A stretch of DNA of 64,000 nt, from positions 614,612 through 678,611 of the forward strand of contig JAMPIV010010577.1 of NCBI GenBank assembly GCA_024509875.1, given 5' to 3'. This document shows, one piece after another, positions 25,712 through 37,452 of the stretch. How positions within the stretch are numbered: the first letter of the stretch is position 1; each line of letters starts with the position of its first letter. The DNA is from Oreohelix idahoensis. Lineage: Eukaryota > Mollusca > Gastropoda > Stylommatophora > Oreohelicidae. The translations under genes were made by a program, and so were the position numbers. The notes under the pieces were generated by a model that saw nothing but the letters and a program-made list of their open reading frames with translations, was not told the origin of the DNA and ran no database searches.

Positions 25712-27899
25712 TGTAGTGAGATATCCGTGATACACCCGCCAAATGTAAAATATTACAGCATTTGAAAAAAATCTCTACATAAATTCTATGATTGATAACT
25801 AACTTGTAAAATCTGTTAATAACTACAGTTAAAAAGATTTCCATCCCTCAACCGCATTCACCCACCCCCCTAGTCAAAATCTAGTGATGTGAAATTTTCA
25901 CCCTGAAGCCAATACTAATATCATTTTGGACATTTTCCAGAAGAGGGCAAACTGCAGCTAAGAATTGGACTCAAAATTTGAAAAATTGCCAAGGCACTAG
26001 CCAACGCTTAGTATAGATTTGAATTTCTAACACTAATGCGTAGAAAAGAAAAAAATCACTACCCCTTTTCTGCCCCGCTACGTCTTTTTAACTATACAGG
26101 CAACGCGTGCCGTAGTTTTGGCCACGATTCAAAACTCGTCAACGCTTGTTGTAGACGAGAGAGGGGGAAAAGTGGATTGTGTTGAAAAACAATACTAGGC
26201 TAAACTTGTAAATTTGAGCAGAGAGAAGGGGGAGGAAAGGAAAGCTTAAGTACGTATTTCTTCATGGAGAGAGAGAGAAGATTACAGAAATAAAAGGGAT
26301 GGATGAACAATTATGATAATATTGTTTATTATAACACCATAGTATTTCTTTATAATAACTTAGCTTGACTTATAGAAAAGTAGCGTGTTCATAATAAATA
26401 AAGAGAAACATTTACAAAGATAAAAACCAAGGTAAACACGTAGATAAAACCATAATAGCTAGATAAAGGACAGTGGTCCAGTTACTAATCTCTTTTCACA
26501 TTCAAAATCGCATTGATATTAACAGAGATATGATAGAAATAAGAATTGAGACAGGTTGACAGACTCACTGATAACCCTGCTTGGTTTTTGAAAATCTTCG
26601 CCCAAAAAGTCAAATCCGTTTGACTTGATTTGATTGGGTAAGACTAGAGTAGGAAAGAGGGGGAGAAACTGAAGATTTGCTAACTAACGCGAAACATATT
26701 TCTATACAGTGGTATTGGGATCAGACTGGCCAACGCATTGATAAATACTTACAAATGTTTGGAGTTTCCGAAAAGTCAAATTTTGGACGCGGAGTCCAAT
26801 TGGCCAGTAAGCTCGATATTAGCAAAAGAATACAAGGAAAGAATGTCATTCCTAAATTAATAACAGCAGTGCTTAGATGAGATCAGAAGGGGAGCTTTTC
26901 TGAATAGTTTCCCCTCTGGACAGCGGCAGTGTAACTTGTGCCATTATTCTGCTAGTCATCTTTAGCATTGTGAAATATATTTCGTTGATTGCGGTAAGAA
27001 AATGATTTATTAATATTCTTTTGTATGTGTAGAGGCTAACCAATAGGGCGCCCATAATTTTGATTTGTACGATATTTGCTAAGGTGGAAGCTTCTGACAT
27101 GCTAAGGAAGCTCATGCATGCCTAGCAGACTTTTGAAGCAGATAAAAGAACATTATGTTTAAATATTGCCATGTATAACAAATTATTTTGACCATAAGAC
27201 CAGAAAGTTACTGGCAGCTCTCTACAGGCCATAGTGTTCCAATAACTCTTGGGAGATTAAATATGAAGTCATACTACCAGAGTTAACAAATCATTGGAAA
27301 GATAAAAAAAATTAAAGATTGTATACCCCACTTGAATTATATAGAAGCAAGTCAAAGTTTGAAATGACAGTGGCGTTGTAACCATATGGGGAGAAGACGG
27401 AAAACACTGGTGAAAATTGTCATACCAACAAAGGTGGATATACTGGGTTGTCGTGAAGAGCTGACTCTCTTTATTTTGAATGTACCATGTTTAATATGTG
27501 GAATGATAGTATAAACATGATATAAAGAAGGGTCATAACGTTCTCTTTTAGGGTTTTATATTTGGTACACATACTAGTACCATAACTCCTGGAAGAGCAG
27601 AACCAGTGTGCGAGGTGAAAGCTACTCCTACCAGTGTCAGCTCCCTGTCACATCTGATTCCAGGAAAAGTTGAAAGAACTGTTTGTGAATTGAGAATCCT
27701 GAAGTCATCATTGAGAATCCTGAAGTCATCATTGTCATCAGATTATAAGTTAAGTCCAGCTTATCTGGCACTTGAGAACATATCCACACTGTTGAATCCA
27801 CTATATATATATATATAAATAAGAAATAAAGAGGGGATGATGTGAAAATCCAACCCTCCATATAGAACCCAGTGTTACTATTAGTCTGTGGGGATAAAT
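25712..27899. other. Start of Gmr1 3' LTR and unassigned DNA
   Basis: By position after the polypurine tract, an LTR starts at 25712 (tgtagtgagatatccgtgat). Its 3' end cannot be set because no second LTR is present. The rest is AT-rich with no supported gene. A 21-bp direct duplication, tgagaatcctgaagtcatca, lies at about 27694-27736, and a short (TA)n at 27802-27817. Confidence 0.45.
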
Positions 27900-27928
27900 A
27901 CACACCTCTTTTTTTTTTTTTTTTTTTT

Positions 27929-30900
27929 TCATAACCCTCCACTCCCAAAGGAGCATAGGCCTTCAACAAACACATGCCAAGTCCTCCTGTCACGTGCCAT
28001 CATCTCAAGTTCTTTCCATGTTCTCCTCTTCATTTTCACCTCTGTTTCCAACTCTCTTCTCCATGTACTTCTTGGTCTTCCTCTGCCTCTCTTGCCCTGG
28101 GGGTTCCAGAACAAGGACTGCCTTGTAATGCTATCAACAGGTTTCCTCAGTGTGTGTCCTATCCATCGCCATCGTCTTCTTCTCATTTCTTGTTCCACTG
28201 GCACTTGTCTAGTTCTTGTCATCAGTTCCACATTGGTAACCTTGTCATACCATTTTAATCCCTCTATTCTACGCAAGCATCCATTTATGAAAGTCTGTAG
28301 CTTTTTGGTTGTTGTCTTTGTTGTTCTCCATGTCTCTGAGCCATACAATAGGACTGACTTCACATTTGAGTTGAAGATTCTTATTTTCGTGTTGGATCCT
28401 ATTTCTCTTGATCTCCATATATTTCCCAATGCAATGAAAGCTCCTCTTGCCTTTTGTATTCTTATTTTGATATCGCTGTCTGTCCCTCCAACTTTGTCTA
28501 TATTACTGCCAAGATATGTGTATGATTCTACATCTTGTATTGGTGTTTCTTCAAGTTCAACCCTGTTATCATTACCTGCATTTATTCGCATTATTTTTTC
28601 TTTTCCCTGTGTATTTTCAGACCCAATTGCTGTGACCTCTCATCGAGTGTTTTCAATTTGTCCTGCATCTGATTACGGCTATGGGACAGAAGAGCCAAGT
28701 CATCAGCAAAATCCAGATCATCCAACTGCTTAGTCAGAGTCCACTGGATTCCATTTCTGTTGTGTGTTGCCGATGATCTCATAACCCAATCTATTGCCAG
28801 CAAGAAAAGAAATGGAGACAAGAGGCATCCCTGTCGCACTCCTGTTCTTATCCCAAACGGTTCTGTAAGCTGTCCTTCGTGAAGAACTCTGCATGTCATG
28901 TCTTCATATGTTTTCTTTATTAAATTAATGATCTTCAGGGGAACTCCATAATGCCTCAACAATTTCCAAAGTGATTCTCTGTCTACACTGTCAAATGCCT
29001 TTTCGTAGTCCACAAATCCGATGTATAGTGGTGAATTCCATTCCAGACTTTGTTCAACTATTATTCTCAAAGTGGCTATCTGGTCTGTACATGATCTGTT
29101 TTGTCGAAAACCTGCTTGTTCATCTCTCAGTTTCGTGTCTATGGACTCTTTTAATCTCTCAAGGATAATCCTGTTTAATACTTTTCCTGGCACTGATAGT
29201 AACATTATTCCTCTATAATTTGTGCACTCTTGTAAATTTCCCTTCTTAGGCAACTTAACCAGATATCCCTCCTTCCATTCTGCTGGTATCTCTTCCTTTT
29301 CCCAGACTTTACCAAGTAATTTATATAACATCTCTGTAGCCGTGTCGATATCTGCTTTGATGGCCTCTGCTGGAATGCCATCAGGTCCAGATGCTTTTCC
29401 ATCTCTTAGAAGCTTTATGGCTTTCTTTATTTCTTCCTTCGTTGGTCTTTCACCGTTAATTTGTAGCTCTTCTTCTGCTGGCTGGATGTCCGGCGGGTTT
29501 TGTGTAGCTGGTCTATTGAGAAGGTCCCCCAAAATATTCTGTCCACCTCTTCATTTGCTCTTGTATATTGCTGAGCAGTTTCCCATTCTTGTTTTTTATG
29601 AGGCAACTTGTTTGCTTGTATTTCCCTGTTAGCTTCTTTGTGCTGCTATACAGTTCTCTCATATTTCCTTTGGCTGCAGCATCTTCTGCCTCTCTTGCCA
29701 ACTCCTCAATATACTTCCTCTTGTCTCTTTTGATACTTCTTTTTACTTCTTTGTTTGCTTCTGTGTACACTTCTTGAGCCTTGGCTTTGGAACTTCTGGT
29801 TTTGCTTGTGTTTAACTCTGCTTTCTTGTTTTTTCTGTCTTTTATCTTATTGATGGTTTCTGTTGTTATCCATGCTTTTTGTTGTCTTTCCCTTTTCCCC
29901 AGTATTTCTTCACATGTCTCCTTCCATACAGTTTTGACCTGCTGCCAATAGTCTTCTGTATTCTCTACATCTTCCAGCTGTTGGAGCACTTGGAATTTGT
30001 TGGATACTGTGACCGCAAATTTGTCTCTTGTTTCTTGATTTCTTAGCTGTCCTACATTATACTGTTGTCTATAATTTTGCATTGTTGCATATCTCTTGAG
30101 TTTCATTTTTACTTTGGCTATCAGAAGATGGTGATCTGATGCCACATCTGCTCCTCTATATACCTTTACATCCTGCAATGATGATCTAAACTTCTTGTTT
30201 ATGCATATATGATCAATCTGATTTTCTGTTCTATGGTCTGGTGATATCCATGTTGCCTTGTGTATTCTCTTATGTGGAAACATGCTTCCTCCTATAGCCA
30301 GTTGATTTGAAGCACAGAAGTTTGCGAATAGTTCTCCATTTTCATTCATTACTCCTAGCACATGTTCTCCCATGACTTCTTCAAATCCGGTGTTGACTGT
30401 ACCTATCTTTGCATTCATGTCACCCATCAAAATTGTGATGTCTCTTCTTTTTACTTTATCCATAATTTCCTGTAGTTTAGTATAAAATGCTTCTTTCACA
30501 GACTCTTCTTTGTCATTAGTTGGTGCATAACATTGGATGACATTTACATGAATTTTCTTTTTAGCTGTTTTGAAAGTAGCTGTTATTATTCTGGGTCCAA
30601 CAGCTTCCCATTCAATGAGTGCTTTCTGTGCTTCTTTAGATACCATAAGAGCTACCCCTTCACTGTGATGTGAACTTTCATCTTCATGTCCTGAGGACAG
30701 CACCAATTCACCTGTGATGAGTTTCTTCCTGTCTACCCCCTTCCACTTTGTTTCACACATTCCCAGAACCTCGATTTTATATTCCCTCATTTCTGCTGCT
30801 ACTTGCGCCACTTTCCCTTGTTCGTTTAATGTCCGAACATTCCAGGTGCCAAATCTGGAAGTTCTCCTAGAAGAAAGAAGGTTAGTCAGCAACACAGACT

Positions 30901-31063
30901 CCTTTCGGCTTTCTCTGTGTTGCATCATACGCCTCCCAACGAGAGGACCTTCCCCTGTCTTGGATGGCTGTGTTTTATTTTCTTTATTTGACTTGTCCAT
31001 ATTTGTTGAAGTTTTTTGTGGTTTAAATTTTTTACAGGATGGGGTAACCGGCCCCATGCCCAA
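27929..31063 (-). pseudogene. RTE endonuclease-reverse transcriptase, two frameshifts
   Basis: Residues from 31063 to about 29520 hold the AP endonuclease: FGTWNVRTLN, MCETKWKG, ILMGDMNAKIG, IDHICINKKF and ASDHHLL, then a Lys-rich linker. From about 29532 to 28591 comes reverse transcriptase: LRDGKASGPDGIPAEAIK, YRGIMLLSVPGKVLNRI, AGFRQNRSCTDQI, DYEKAFDSVD, RTGVRQGCLLSPFLFLL and the box LDFADDLALLS. From 28591 the thumb (ESYTYLGSNIDKVGG) and basic tail (RRRRWRWIGHTLR, GRPRSTWRRELE) run to the stop at 27929. Breaks lie in homopolymers near 29525 (C5) and near 28595 (T6). They cancel each other, so the first and last parts share a frame. All catalytic residues are present; a sequencing error could account for both breaks. 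Confidence 0.92.
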
Positions 31064-31152
31064 CCCTCCTTAGTCGCTTTCTACGACATGCTTGGCAGGG
31101 GACAGTGTTACTATTCTTTGCTCCCCTTTCGGGCCCCGGTAACACACGGGTG
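31064..31152 (-). promoter_or_regulatory. Structured 5' leader of RTE copy C
   Basis: On the minus strand GTGTTAC...GTAACAC can pair around an inner CCCGAAAGGG hairpin with a GAAA loop. A further GTCG...CGAC stem and an ATGGGG...CCCCAT stem follow downstream, the last reaching into the frame start. RTE promoters are internal, so this leader is expected to drive transcription or translation. No specific ribozyme core was identified. Confidence 0.45.
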
Positions 31153-31163
31153 ACACACCTCTT

Positions 31164-31671
31164 AGTTAAGTTATAATTACTTTGAATGGACAAATTGTCT
31201 ACTTTGTTTATTTGAATATATATATATATGTAAAAATACAAATTTCTATTGAATTGACAGTCCTGATCTAGAAAATTTAGGTTCAGGACTATTAAATTGT
31301 AATGTATTGTTATTACCAAAATTTCAACAAAGTCTTACTTAATTTACTATTATTGAGTTATAAACGTGTTTGTTGTATTACAACATCACTACACTCGCAA
31401 TACCCTAGACACTAGCCATATCAAATATAATTAGATAAAATATACACAGAGTGAGATCTACATGTGGTAGCACATAGGTAACCTGAACTACTTTATCATC
31501 ATCACTTTGATACTCAGGGGCCTATACAGCTGGACCTCACTCTGTTGACACTTACCTATTAACACCCATAACCACCACATATAACCACATTATGCTTAAC
31601 GTGCATAGAGGACTGTCAGAAGAAGATATTGCACCCATTTTTACTAAACACTTCCTTCATTTAATCATTCT
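31164..31671. other. Unassigned spacer
   Basis: AT-rich sequence with a short (TA)n near 31217. No feature seen. Confidence 0.4.
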
Positions 31672-31973
31672 ATGCGCTTATATATATATATTTTTTTTTC
31701 TTAACCAGCGGCACTTGGGCTTTCAGCCCTTCTGCCCAATGACATGTCATTGCGAGGCTGGGGAACCTGAGGACTTTCCTTCCAACCCGGTCAGGAGCTT
31801 CGCTCCTTCCCATCCACAGAGGGTTTATCACAGGAGCCGTTCAGGTTATTCAGTCAAATTTCCGGTCGTAAACATTTCTTCAAACGCCGGCGCCCGGGTT
31901 TGAACCTTGAACACCTGGTCGCCAGTACAACGCCGTAGCCATTACACCAGCGCGGCTCCCATGCGCTTATATA
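31672..31973 (-). mobile_element. tRNA-derived SINE with 13-bp target duplication
   Basis: The direct repeat atgcgcttatata flanks the element at 31672-31684 and 31961-31973. On the minus strand it begins GGGAGCCGCGCTGGTGTAATGG, with a pol III A box (TGGTGTAATGGCTACGG, 31933-31949) and a B box (GGTTCAAACCC, 31896-31906) at tRNA spacing. It ends in an A run followed by TA repeats. It depends on a LINE for reverse transcription. Confidence 0.88.
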
Positions 31974-32344
31974 AAAGTGTATTGAAAATAATAGGGTGAC
32001 CCTTGACTTTTGGCGAGTAGTATATTTCATAAACTGTTTGTGCGGATCAATAACAATTTTCCTTGTCGTCTTATTAACATTTTAAGGCTGCATGAACCAC
32101 CGTTCACGTTCCCGGTCCTTAATGTTAGTAAAATAAAATATAGATCAACCATTTCTCCAAAAGTGCGTGATCGTGTTGTTGTCTCCCAGGTTGCACGAAC
32201 AAAAGAGGACTTATTGGATAGCGAGGAACGGAGGCGTTGAGGAAAAATTATTCTAGTACTTTTCACGAATAACGTGATTCCTCGGGAATAACAAGACCCG
32301 ATAAACACAATGTCAAGGTTATCTTACAGTTTTGTTTTTCTTCT

Positions 32345-32480
32345 TTCTTCTTCTTCTCGTAACATCCCTACCGGCAAAGGTGATCATGTCTCTCCACACT
32401 CCATGCCCCTAGTGATGCTTATTTATTCTGTTGTTTACTTCTTTTCTTGCCACTAAGCTAAACTCTTCAATATCTTCTGT
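32345..32480 (-). pseudogene. Possible decayed RTE 3' end
   Basis: The minus strand can be read as ARKEVNNRIN, then after a stop GVWRDMITFAG and an Arg/Lys run. This resembles the WRSIT-type basic end of RTE reverse transcriptases, followed by a (GAA)n tail. The match is short and weak. Confidence 0.3.
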
Positions 32481-33044
32481 TTTTCTCGTCTTCTGTCTCT
32501 TTTCCCTTTCACTTATTTTCATTGTTATTGTGTCTTCTGGTTATCCTCTTCGGTTAAGCAAAAAATGATCTATTGTTTGTTGAGAGAAAACTGGGTTGTG
32601 GGACGTCCACTTGATTTTTTTACAATTTTTATTATGGGCATTCTGCGATCGTGTAATGTATTTCCTAATTTATATCCATTTTTAACTGCTGATACAACAA
32701 CGCGAACAATGAGGACGACTATTGTACTACTAATGACATTTAAATTATGACTACGTGTCAGTGTGCTACCACTAGCACCATCACATCTACTACTATTACA
32801 AACGCGTCTACTGCTACTTCTACATCTGTTGTGGGCAGTATAGCTACCACTGAAGTTAATACAGCCACAAGAACGACCACTGCATCAATTACCACTGATG
32901 TCATTATCATAACTGCTTTACGTTGCCAAAGGAACAATTACTTAATTGCTAGCGGAAACTGTTCAAAAGCAGCATCTATTTTTAACCATCCTTGCAAGAA
33001 GTTGCAGTATTAATTAAACTTTTAAATAAAAAAAACTATTTTTA
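32481..33044. other. Unassigned spacer with Thr-codon low complexity
   Basis: A frame at 32747-33013 is open but Thr/Ser/Ala-rich from repetitive act/acc codons, and it looks like low-complexity DNA rather than a gene. No other feature. Confidence 0.4.
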
Positions 33045-33375
33045 CTCAGTCATCACGCTTCAGCTCCCATAGGAGCATAGGCGTTCAAACAACTTGTGTT
33101 AAGTCTTCTAGTACCATCAGCCGCCTTGTAACAGATACTGCCGTAAGGGAATGAAGTGTTAGAGATGTCACCGCACTAGGTCCATCTTTATGACGTGGGA
33201 GCGACCAATTTCCTTCTTCGATGGCTTTGCCATCCTTAACTTACGAGTTGAGACAAGTATTAATTTACAGTTGAGTAGACTGGAACATGACGCTATCAGT
33301 GTTTCGAACCTAAAACGCGTTATCTCTGCAGTGAGAGGCTAGTGCTCTAACCACTCGGCGATAGTACGCTCGAAG
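33045..33375 (-). mobile_element. tRNA-Ser/Leu-like SINE with an RTE-related tail
   Basis: On the minus strand the head reads TATCGCCGAGTGGTTAGAGC (A box) and GGTTCGAAACAC (B box), as in tRNA genes for Ser or Leu. The 3' part, GCCTATGCTCCTATGGGAGC and flanks, aligns over ~55 bp with the 3' end of RTE copy C (GCCTATGCTCCTTTGGGAG). LINE-like tails let SINEs borrow the LINE machinery, so copy C's family is the likely partner. Target duplications were not found. Confidence 0.75.
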
Positions 33376-33515
33376 GTAAAAGCATCCCCTTGGCAGGTAC
33401 TGCACTGGGGCAGTTAGAAATGTCACTATACAGGATCTCAGCTTTATCAGGTGAAGTGACCGGTTCCCTTCCTCGCTGCCTTTGCCTTCCTTAACATACG
33501 AACTGAGTCAGGTAT
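33376..33515 (-). repeat. Second copy of the same SINE body without head
   Basis: The body of the neighbouring SINE (gttagagatgtcac... ccttaacttacgag) reappears as gttagaaatgtcac... ccttaacatacgaa, diverged and lacking the tRNA head and the tail. It is an older, partial copy. Confidence 0.65.
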
Positions 33516-33814
33516 CCATTTATGTGAATACCGAAATTCTCTTGCCATAAACTTGATAAAGCTGTAAACAAGCTGCCACTTTCATTATCAGTCAGCGTGC
33601 TGACCTCTGTATCAACCCCCCTTGAAAAAAATTCATGTCTGTCTTTACATAACAATAAAACAAAGCCAATCTGTGGCAACATTTCAGTAAAAATAGGATT
33701 GTATCGGAAAATAGTTTCATCTAATCAGTGAAAAATGCAGTGAATTCTTACTTTACCTTCATAATGTAAAGATACTACTTTTCTCAGAACTGCAACATGT
33801 GTAAACAGCATGTT

Positions 33815-33837
33815 CCCCCCCCCCCCCCCCCCCCCCC
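33815..33837. repeat. C homopolymer, 23 bases
   Basis: Uninterrupted run of C; run length is unreliable with most sequencing methods. Confidence 0.95.
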
Positions 33838-34026
33838 ACTCTGCTTGTCCACCGTCTCTTTGGAAATCCTGACACGAAGGTTAACAAAAGCGAAAGGTAG
33901 CAAGGTCAGCGTAGCCTATTTTCTCGTAACAAAATCGATTCAGTGTTTCTGGGAAAGAAGATTACCCTTTCTAGGAGAGGAGAGTGAAACTTTACAGTCT
34001 GAACGTATGCATACATCCAGTTTCTT

Positions 34027-34199
34027 GACAACCTCTTAAATATAGACTGCAGTTGTCAACGTGTGCATACAGCCAGTTTGTTGACAAGCTCTTAAATATA
34101 GACTGCAGTTGTCAACGTTTGCATACAGCCAATTTGTTGACAAGCTCTTAAATCTGACTGCAGTTGTCAACGTTTGCATACAGCCAGTTTGTTGACAAG
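34027..34199. repeat. 56-bp minisatellite, left part of a split array
   Basis: About three units starting gacaagctcttaaatata and containing gactgcagttgtcaac. Unit starts are at 34027, 34083, 34139 and 34194. Each unit holds the inverted pair GTTGACAA...TTGTCAAC, so it can fold. The array continues at 41213 beyond the inserted LTR element. Confidence 0.93.
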
Positions 34200-34204
34200 C
34201 TCTT

Positions 34205-35515
34205 TGTTGCAAACGTGGGGTGAAATTATTATTAGTGGTACTACAAAGTTGTGGGCTGATGTGATAAGTGAGGTGACGAAGTGAGTGTGTATTTGGAACA
34301 GTCACTCACAGTAACGTACACCACGAGTCATGGAATGGCGTAACGACATGTGACAGTGAATAACAGTTTATTTACATCACCCCACGTTAACATTGAATAC
34401 ACACATAGTCAAATTACAAGTCATAGCAATACAATACTCCACTTCTCAGCTACTCCACTTCCCAGCATCATCCAAGATACTCTTAAACATTCATCAGCAG
34501 ATATATCAAGGCCTAAAGTCCTCACGACTCACTTTTGCGCTATAATACTGCACACAGCAGTTAACATAAATAATGGCCTAAAGTCCTCATGAATCACTTC
34601 TGCGCTATAATACTGCACACAGCAGTTAACATAAATAATGGCCTAAAGTCCTCATGACTCACTTCTGCGCTATAATACTGCACAGAGCAGTTAACATAAA
34701 TAATAGCCTAAAGTCCTCATGACTCACTTCTGCGCTATAATACTGCACACAGCAGTTAACATAAATAATGGCCTGAAGTCCTCACGACTCACTTCTGCGC
34801 TATAATACTGCACACAGCAGTTAACATAAATAATGGCCTAAAGTCCCCATGACTCACTTCTGCGCTATAATACTGCACACAGCAGTTAACATAAATAATG
34901 GCCTAAAGTCCTCATGATTCACTTCTGCGCTATAATACTGCACACAGCAGTTAACATAAATAATGGCCTAAAGTCCTCATGACTCACTTCTGTACTATAA
35001 TACTGCACACAGCAGTTAACATAAATAATGGCCTAAAGTCCTCATGACTCACTTCTGGGGAATACTGGCCTGTACATATCAAATATCCACTTATCCCATA
35101 AACACAGCGAAAACCATCGCTGGACATACTCTTTGCTCTACGTAGGAATACATCTTGGAAAATACAGCAGGGCTCGACCCGTCCCGGACGACGCCCAAAC
35201 ACAGACTCTCCTCGGGAACACACATCTCCCGCCCAAACAGTCACGGGGCTCGGCTGTTTTAGAACACAGCTCTTAATACATGCAGCATAGCCGCGAGCTA
35301 AAAACAGCTAGCTACAACTCAGGGATAAATTCCTCACAAGCGTGGCTCAACGCTGTGAGTGACGGTCATCCGCTCTGTTCTTGATATAAACATTCTAACA
35401 TAAATCTAAATAAGCCTCATAGCTAAACAAGGACTCAAGCAACGTAACTCAGAATCTACCTTGTCCAAAAAACATATTCATGATTACTGCCCTTTCATAG
35501 GATCAACTCGCAACA
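34205..35515 (-). repeat. 3' LTR of the gag-only element
   Basis: 1311 bp with TGTTGC/GCAACA ends. It holds about 8 full 65-bp units plus a partial one (34511-35060) and a 3'-end AATAAA (minus strand, 34367-34372). It keeps a ~154-bp segment (about 35217-35372) that is missing from the 5' LTR. Confidence 0.93.
34511..35060. repeat. 65-bp tandem array in the 3' LTR
   Basis: Unit ggcctaaagtcctcatgact... cacacagcagttaacataaa with starts 65 bp apart (34575, 34640, 34705 and so on). Most units contain tgactca, the AP-1 recognition motif; a few have gaatcac or gattcac instead. Confidence 0.95.
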
Positions 35516-37452
35516 TTTTCCCACACATCCGGGGGATAAAAATGATTCTATCATGTTTTGAAATTTAACTGCCAAAACGACAAAATTTAAAAGATAATGA
35601 AGTTCTAACATATGTTTTACAAAATTCATCTTATGATAAGTCAGAAATAGTATATCTACAAAATATTAGCAGTAAATGTAAAGTAAATAACAATCATCCA
35701 ACGTAATCGAGTAAAAATACTAAAATTAATCTATTAGAAGACCAAGCTAAGTATCTCAAAATTAATCTATTACCGAACTAAGTTAAGCATATACAATAAT
35801 ACTCAAACAAGCAACAAACAATAGTAATAGAAATGACAATATCAAGCAAACAAAGTATAATTCGAAAAAAAGTAAAATATGAAATCATCATATGAAAAGC
35901 AACAAATAATATCACAATGTCAAATCATGTAAAGCAAATACAACTATCACTGATCTAAAGTTACATCATTACTTGAACAATACAAAGAATGAAAGTAAGT
36001 AACGTAATAGGAAAAAGAATACACGAAGCATAAAGTGAGACAAAGATGAAACACGGAAGTATAAAGAACATATCAGATCATCATGAAAAGACAGCAGAAA
36101 AGATGTAAAGGGATGACGAATAGTCAACAAAGACAGATGAAAAGTAAAGATGCACATGTAGAAAAAGATAGTAACGATACGTTATCATAACTATCTAAAT
36201 TAAACACCATATTGTCTAAATTAATACAATCATAATCAAAAATTACAAAACAAATGACAAAGTATATCTATACTAACAACACAAGGGGAAAAAACTTAAG
36301 ACAAAAAGAATAATAAGTAATTTAACCAAATTATAAAACTTATGCATAACTAATAATAAATTAAACAAGATATCACACAAACAAAAATAAAACGCTATCA
36401 AAAGGTTTGCACTGACTCAAAGTCACGCGCTAAATACAGAAAAATACATCAAACATTAAAAAACAATTTCAAGGAACTAATGACACTACACATTACTAAC
36501 TATAATATACAAACTAGCATTGGTGCAAAAAATATTACAACGTTCGAAAAAAATACATTTTTCAAAAAATAAAATACAAAAAAGTTTCGTAGCACTAAGT
36601 TGCATTCAAAATTATTATATTTACAACCAATTCAAAGCTATAATAAATAAACTAACAATGAAATCGACTTTAAGAAAATGAAGGACATATAAACAATCTA
36701 TCTTTAAGCAGACACATATTAACAAATGTTTTTTTTTCAAAAAAAAAATATACCTCACATAAAACACATGAGAAAAAATTCAAGTGCTCATGAATTATCT
36801 AAAAGTAACTATTGCACCATTACAACTAATGAGTTTGTGCATAGGGCTGGCAAACTCAACATGTACAAAAAGTTATCCTAACAAAACTGCTACAAAAACA
36901 ATACAAACAACAGCAAGTTCAACAATGGAATATAACTAACAATAGAAACAAAAAATCATGGCAATCAAATGATGCATTACATATTACATGTTATTGCAAA
37001 TCAAGAACATGTCATTTACTATACTAAAAAATAAAAAGAAAATATTTACTGTTTTAATTTTTTTTTTTAAATCTGCTACAAATCTCTCGCTTTCCTGTCA
37101 ACATGTTCTGACCCTGAGCAAGTAAAACATCAGATGCTTAGTGAGACGCTGAAAAGCTTACGCTTGATCGAACACACGGACGCAAAATTGACCTATTTTC
37201 TCACGGCTAATATGTCACAGGAGCCTTGACTGTTATCATATAGTCGCTTCTGTCAAAATATATGAATGAAATTTCCATTTTAATGAATGGTGAAATCTAA
37301 TGAGAAAAAACGTAGAAGTCAAAATGACAATTACCCAGCACTGTTGTCCGTGTAAAGTAATGGTCCTTTCACAATGCCATCAGCTCTTCCCCCCTTAACA
37401 TGTAGACATCACAGAAGAATAGTGGACAACTTGACCGCAACTTGACCTGAAA
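35516..37452 (-). other. Non-coding 3' interior of the gag-only element
   Basis: About 1.9 kb of very AT-rich DNA where pol would be in an autonomous element. No frame with retroviral motifs is present on either strand. The polypurine-like tract abuts the LTR at 35516. Confidence 0.7.

Larger units (their letters stand above)
27900..31163 (-). mobile_element. Full-length RTE-type LINE, copy C, poly-A tail and 11-bp target duplication
   Basis: In minus orientation the element runs from 31152 to a 21-base A tail (plus-strand T run 27909-27929). The direct repeat acacacctctt at 27900-27910 and 31153-31163 is the target duplication; its last bases merge with the T run. The 5' leader, ~90 bp, contains structured GC-rich sequence and the gactaaggagggttgggcat block typical of RTE 5' ends. 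Coding frames fill 31063-27929. Of the three RTE copies here it is the best preserved. Confidence 0.92.

Noticed and set aside
27888..28733. Long plus-strand frame over RTE copy C
   Set aside because: Antisense shadow of the RTE reverse transcriptase; it has no motifs of its own.
31896..31949. A functional tRNA gene
   Set aside because: A and B boxes are present but the rest does not fold as tRNA, and target duplications show it is a SINE.
32747..33013. Open frame rich in Thr, Ser and Ala, mucin-like
   Set aside because: Built from repetitive act/acc codons in low-complexity DNA, with no signal peptide or domain; chance frame.
34984..35244. Open frame conserved at 40834-41070
   Set aside because: It is present twice only because it lies in the two LTRs; no coding motif.
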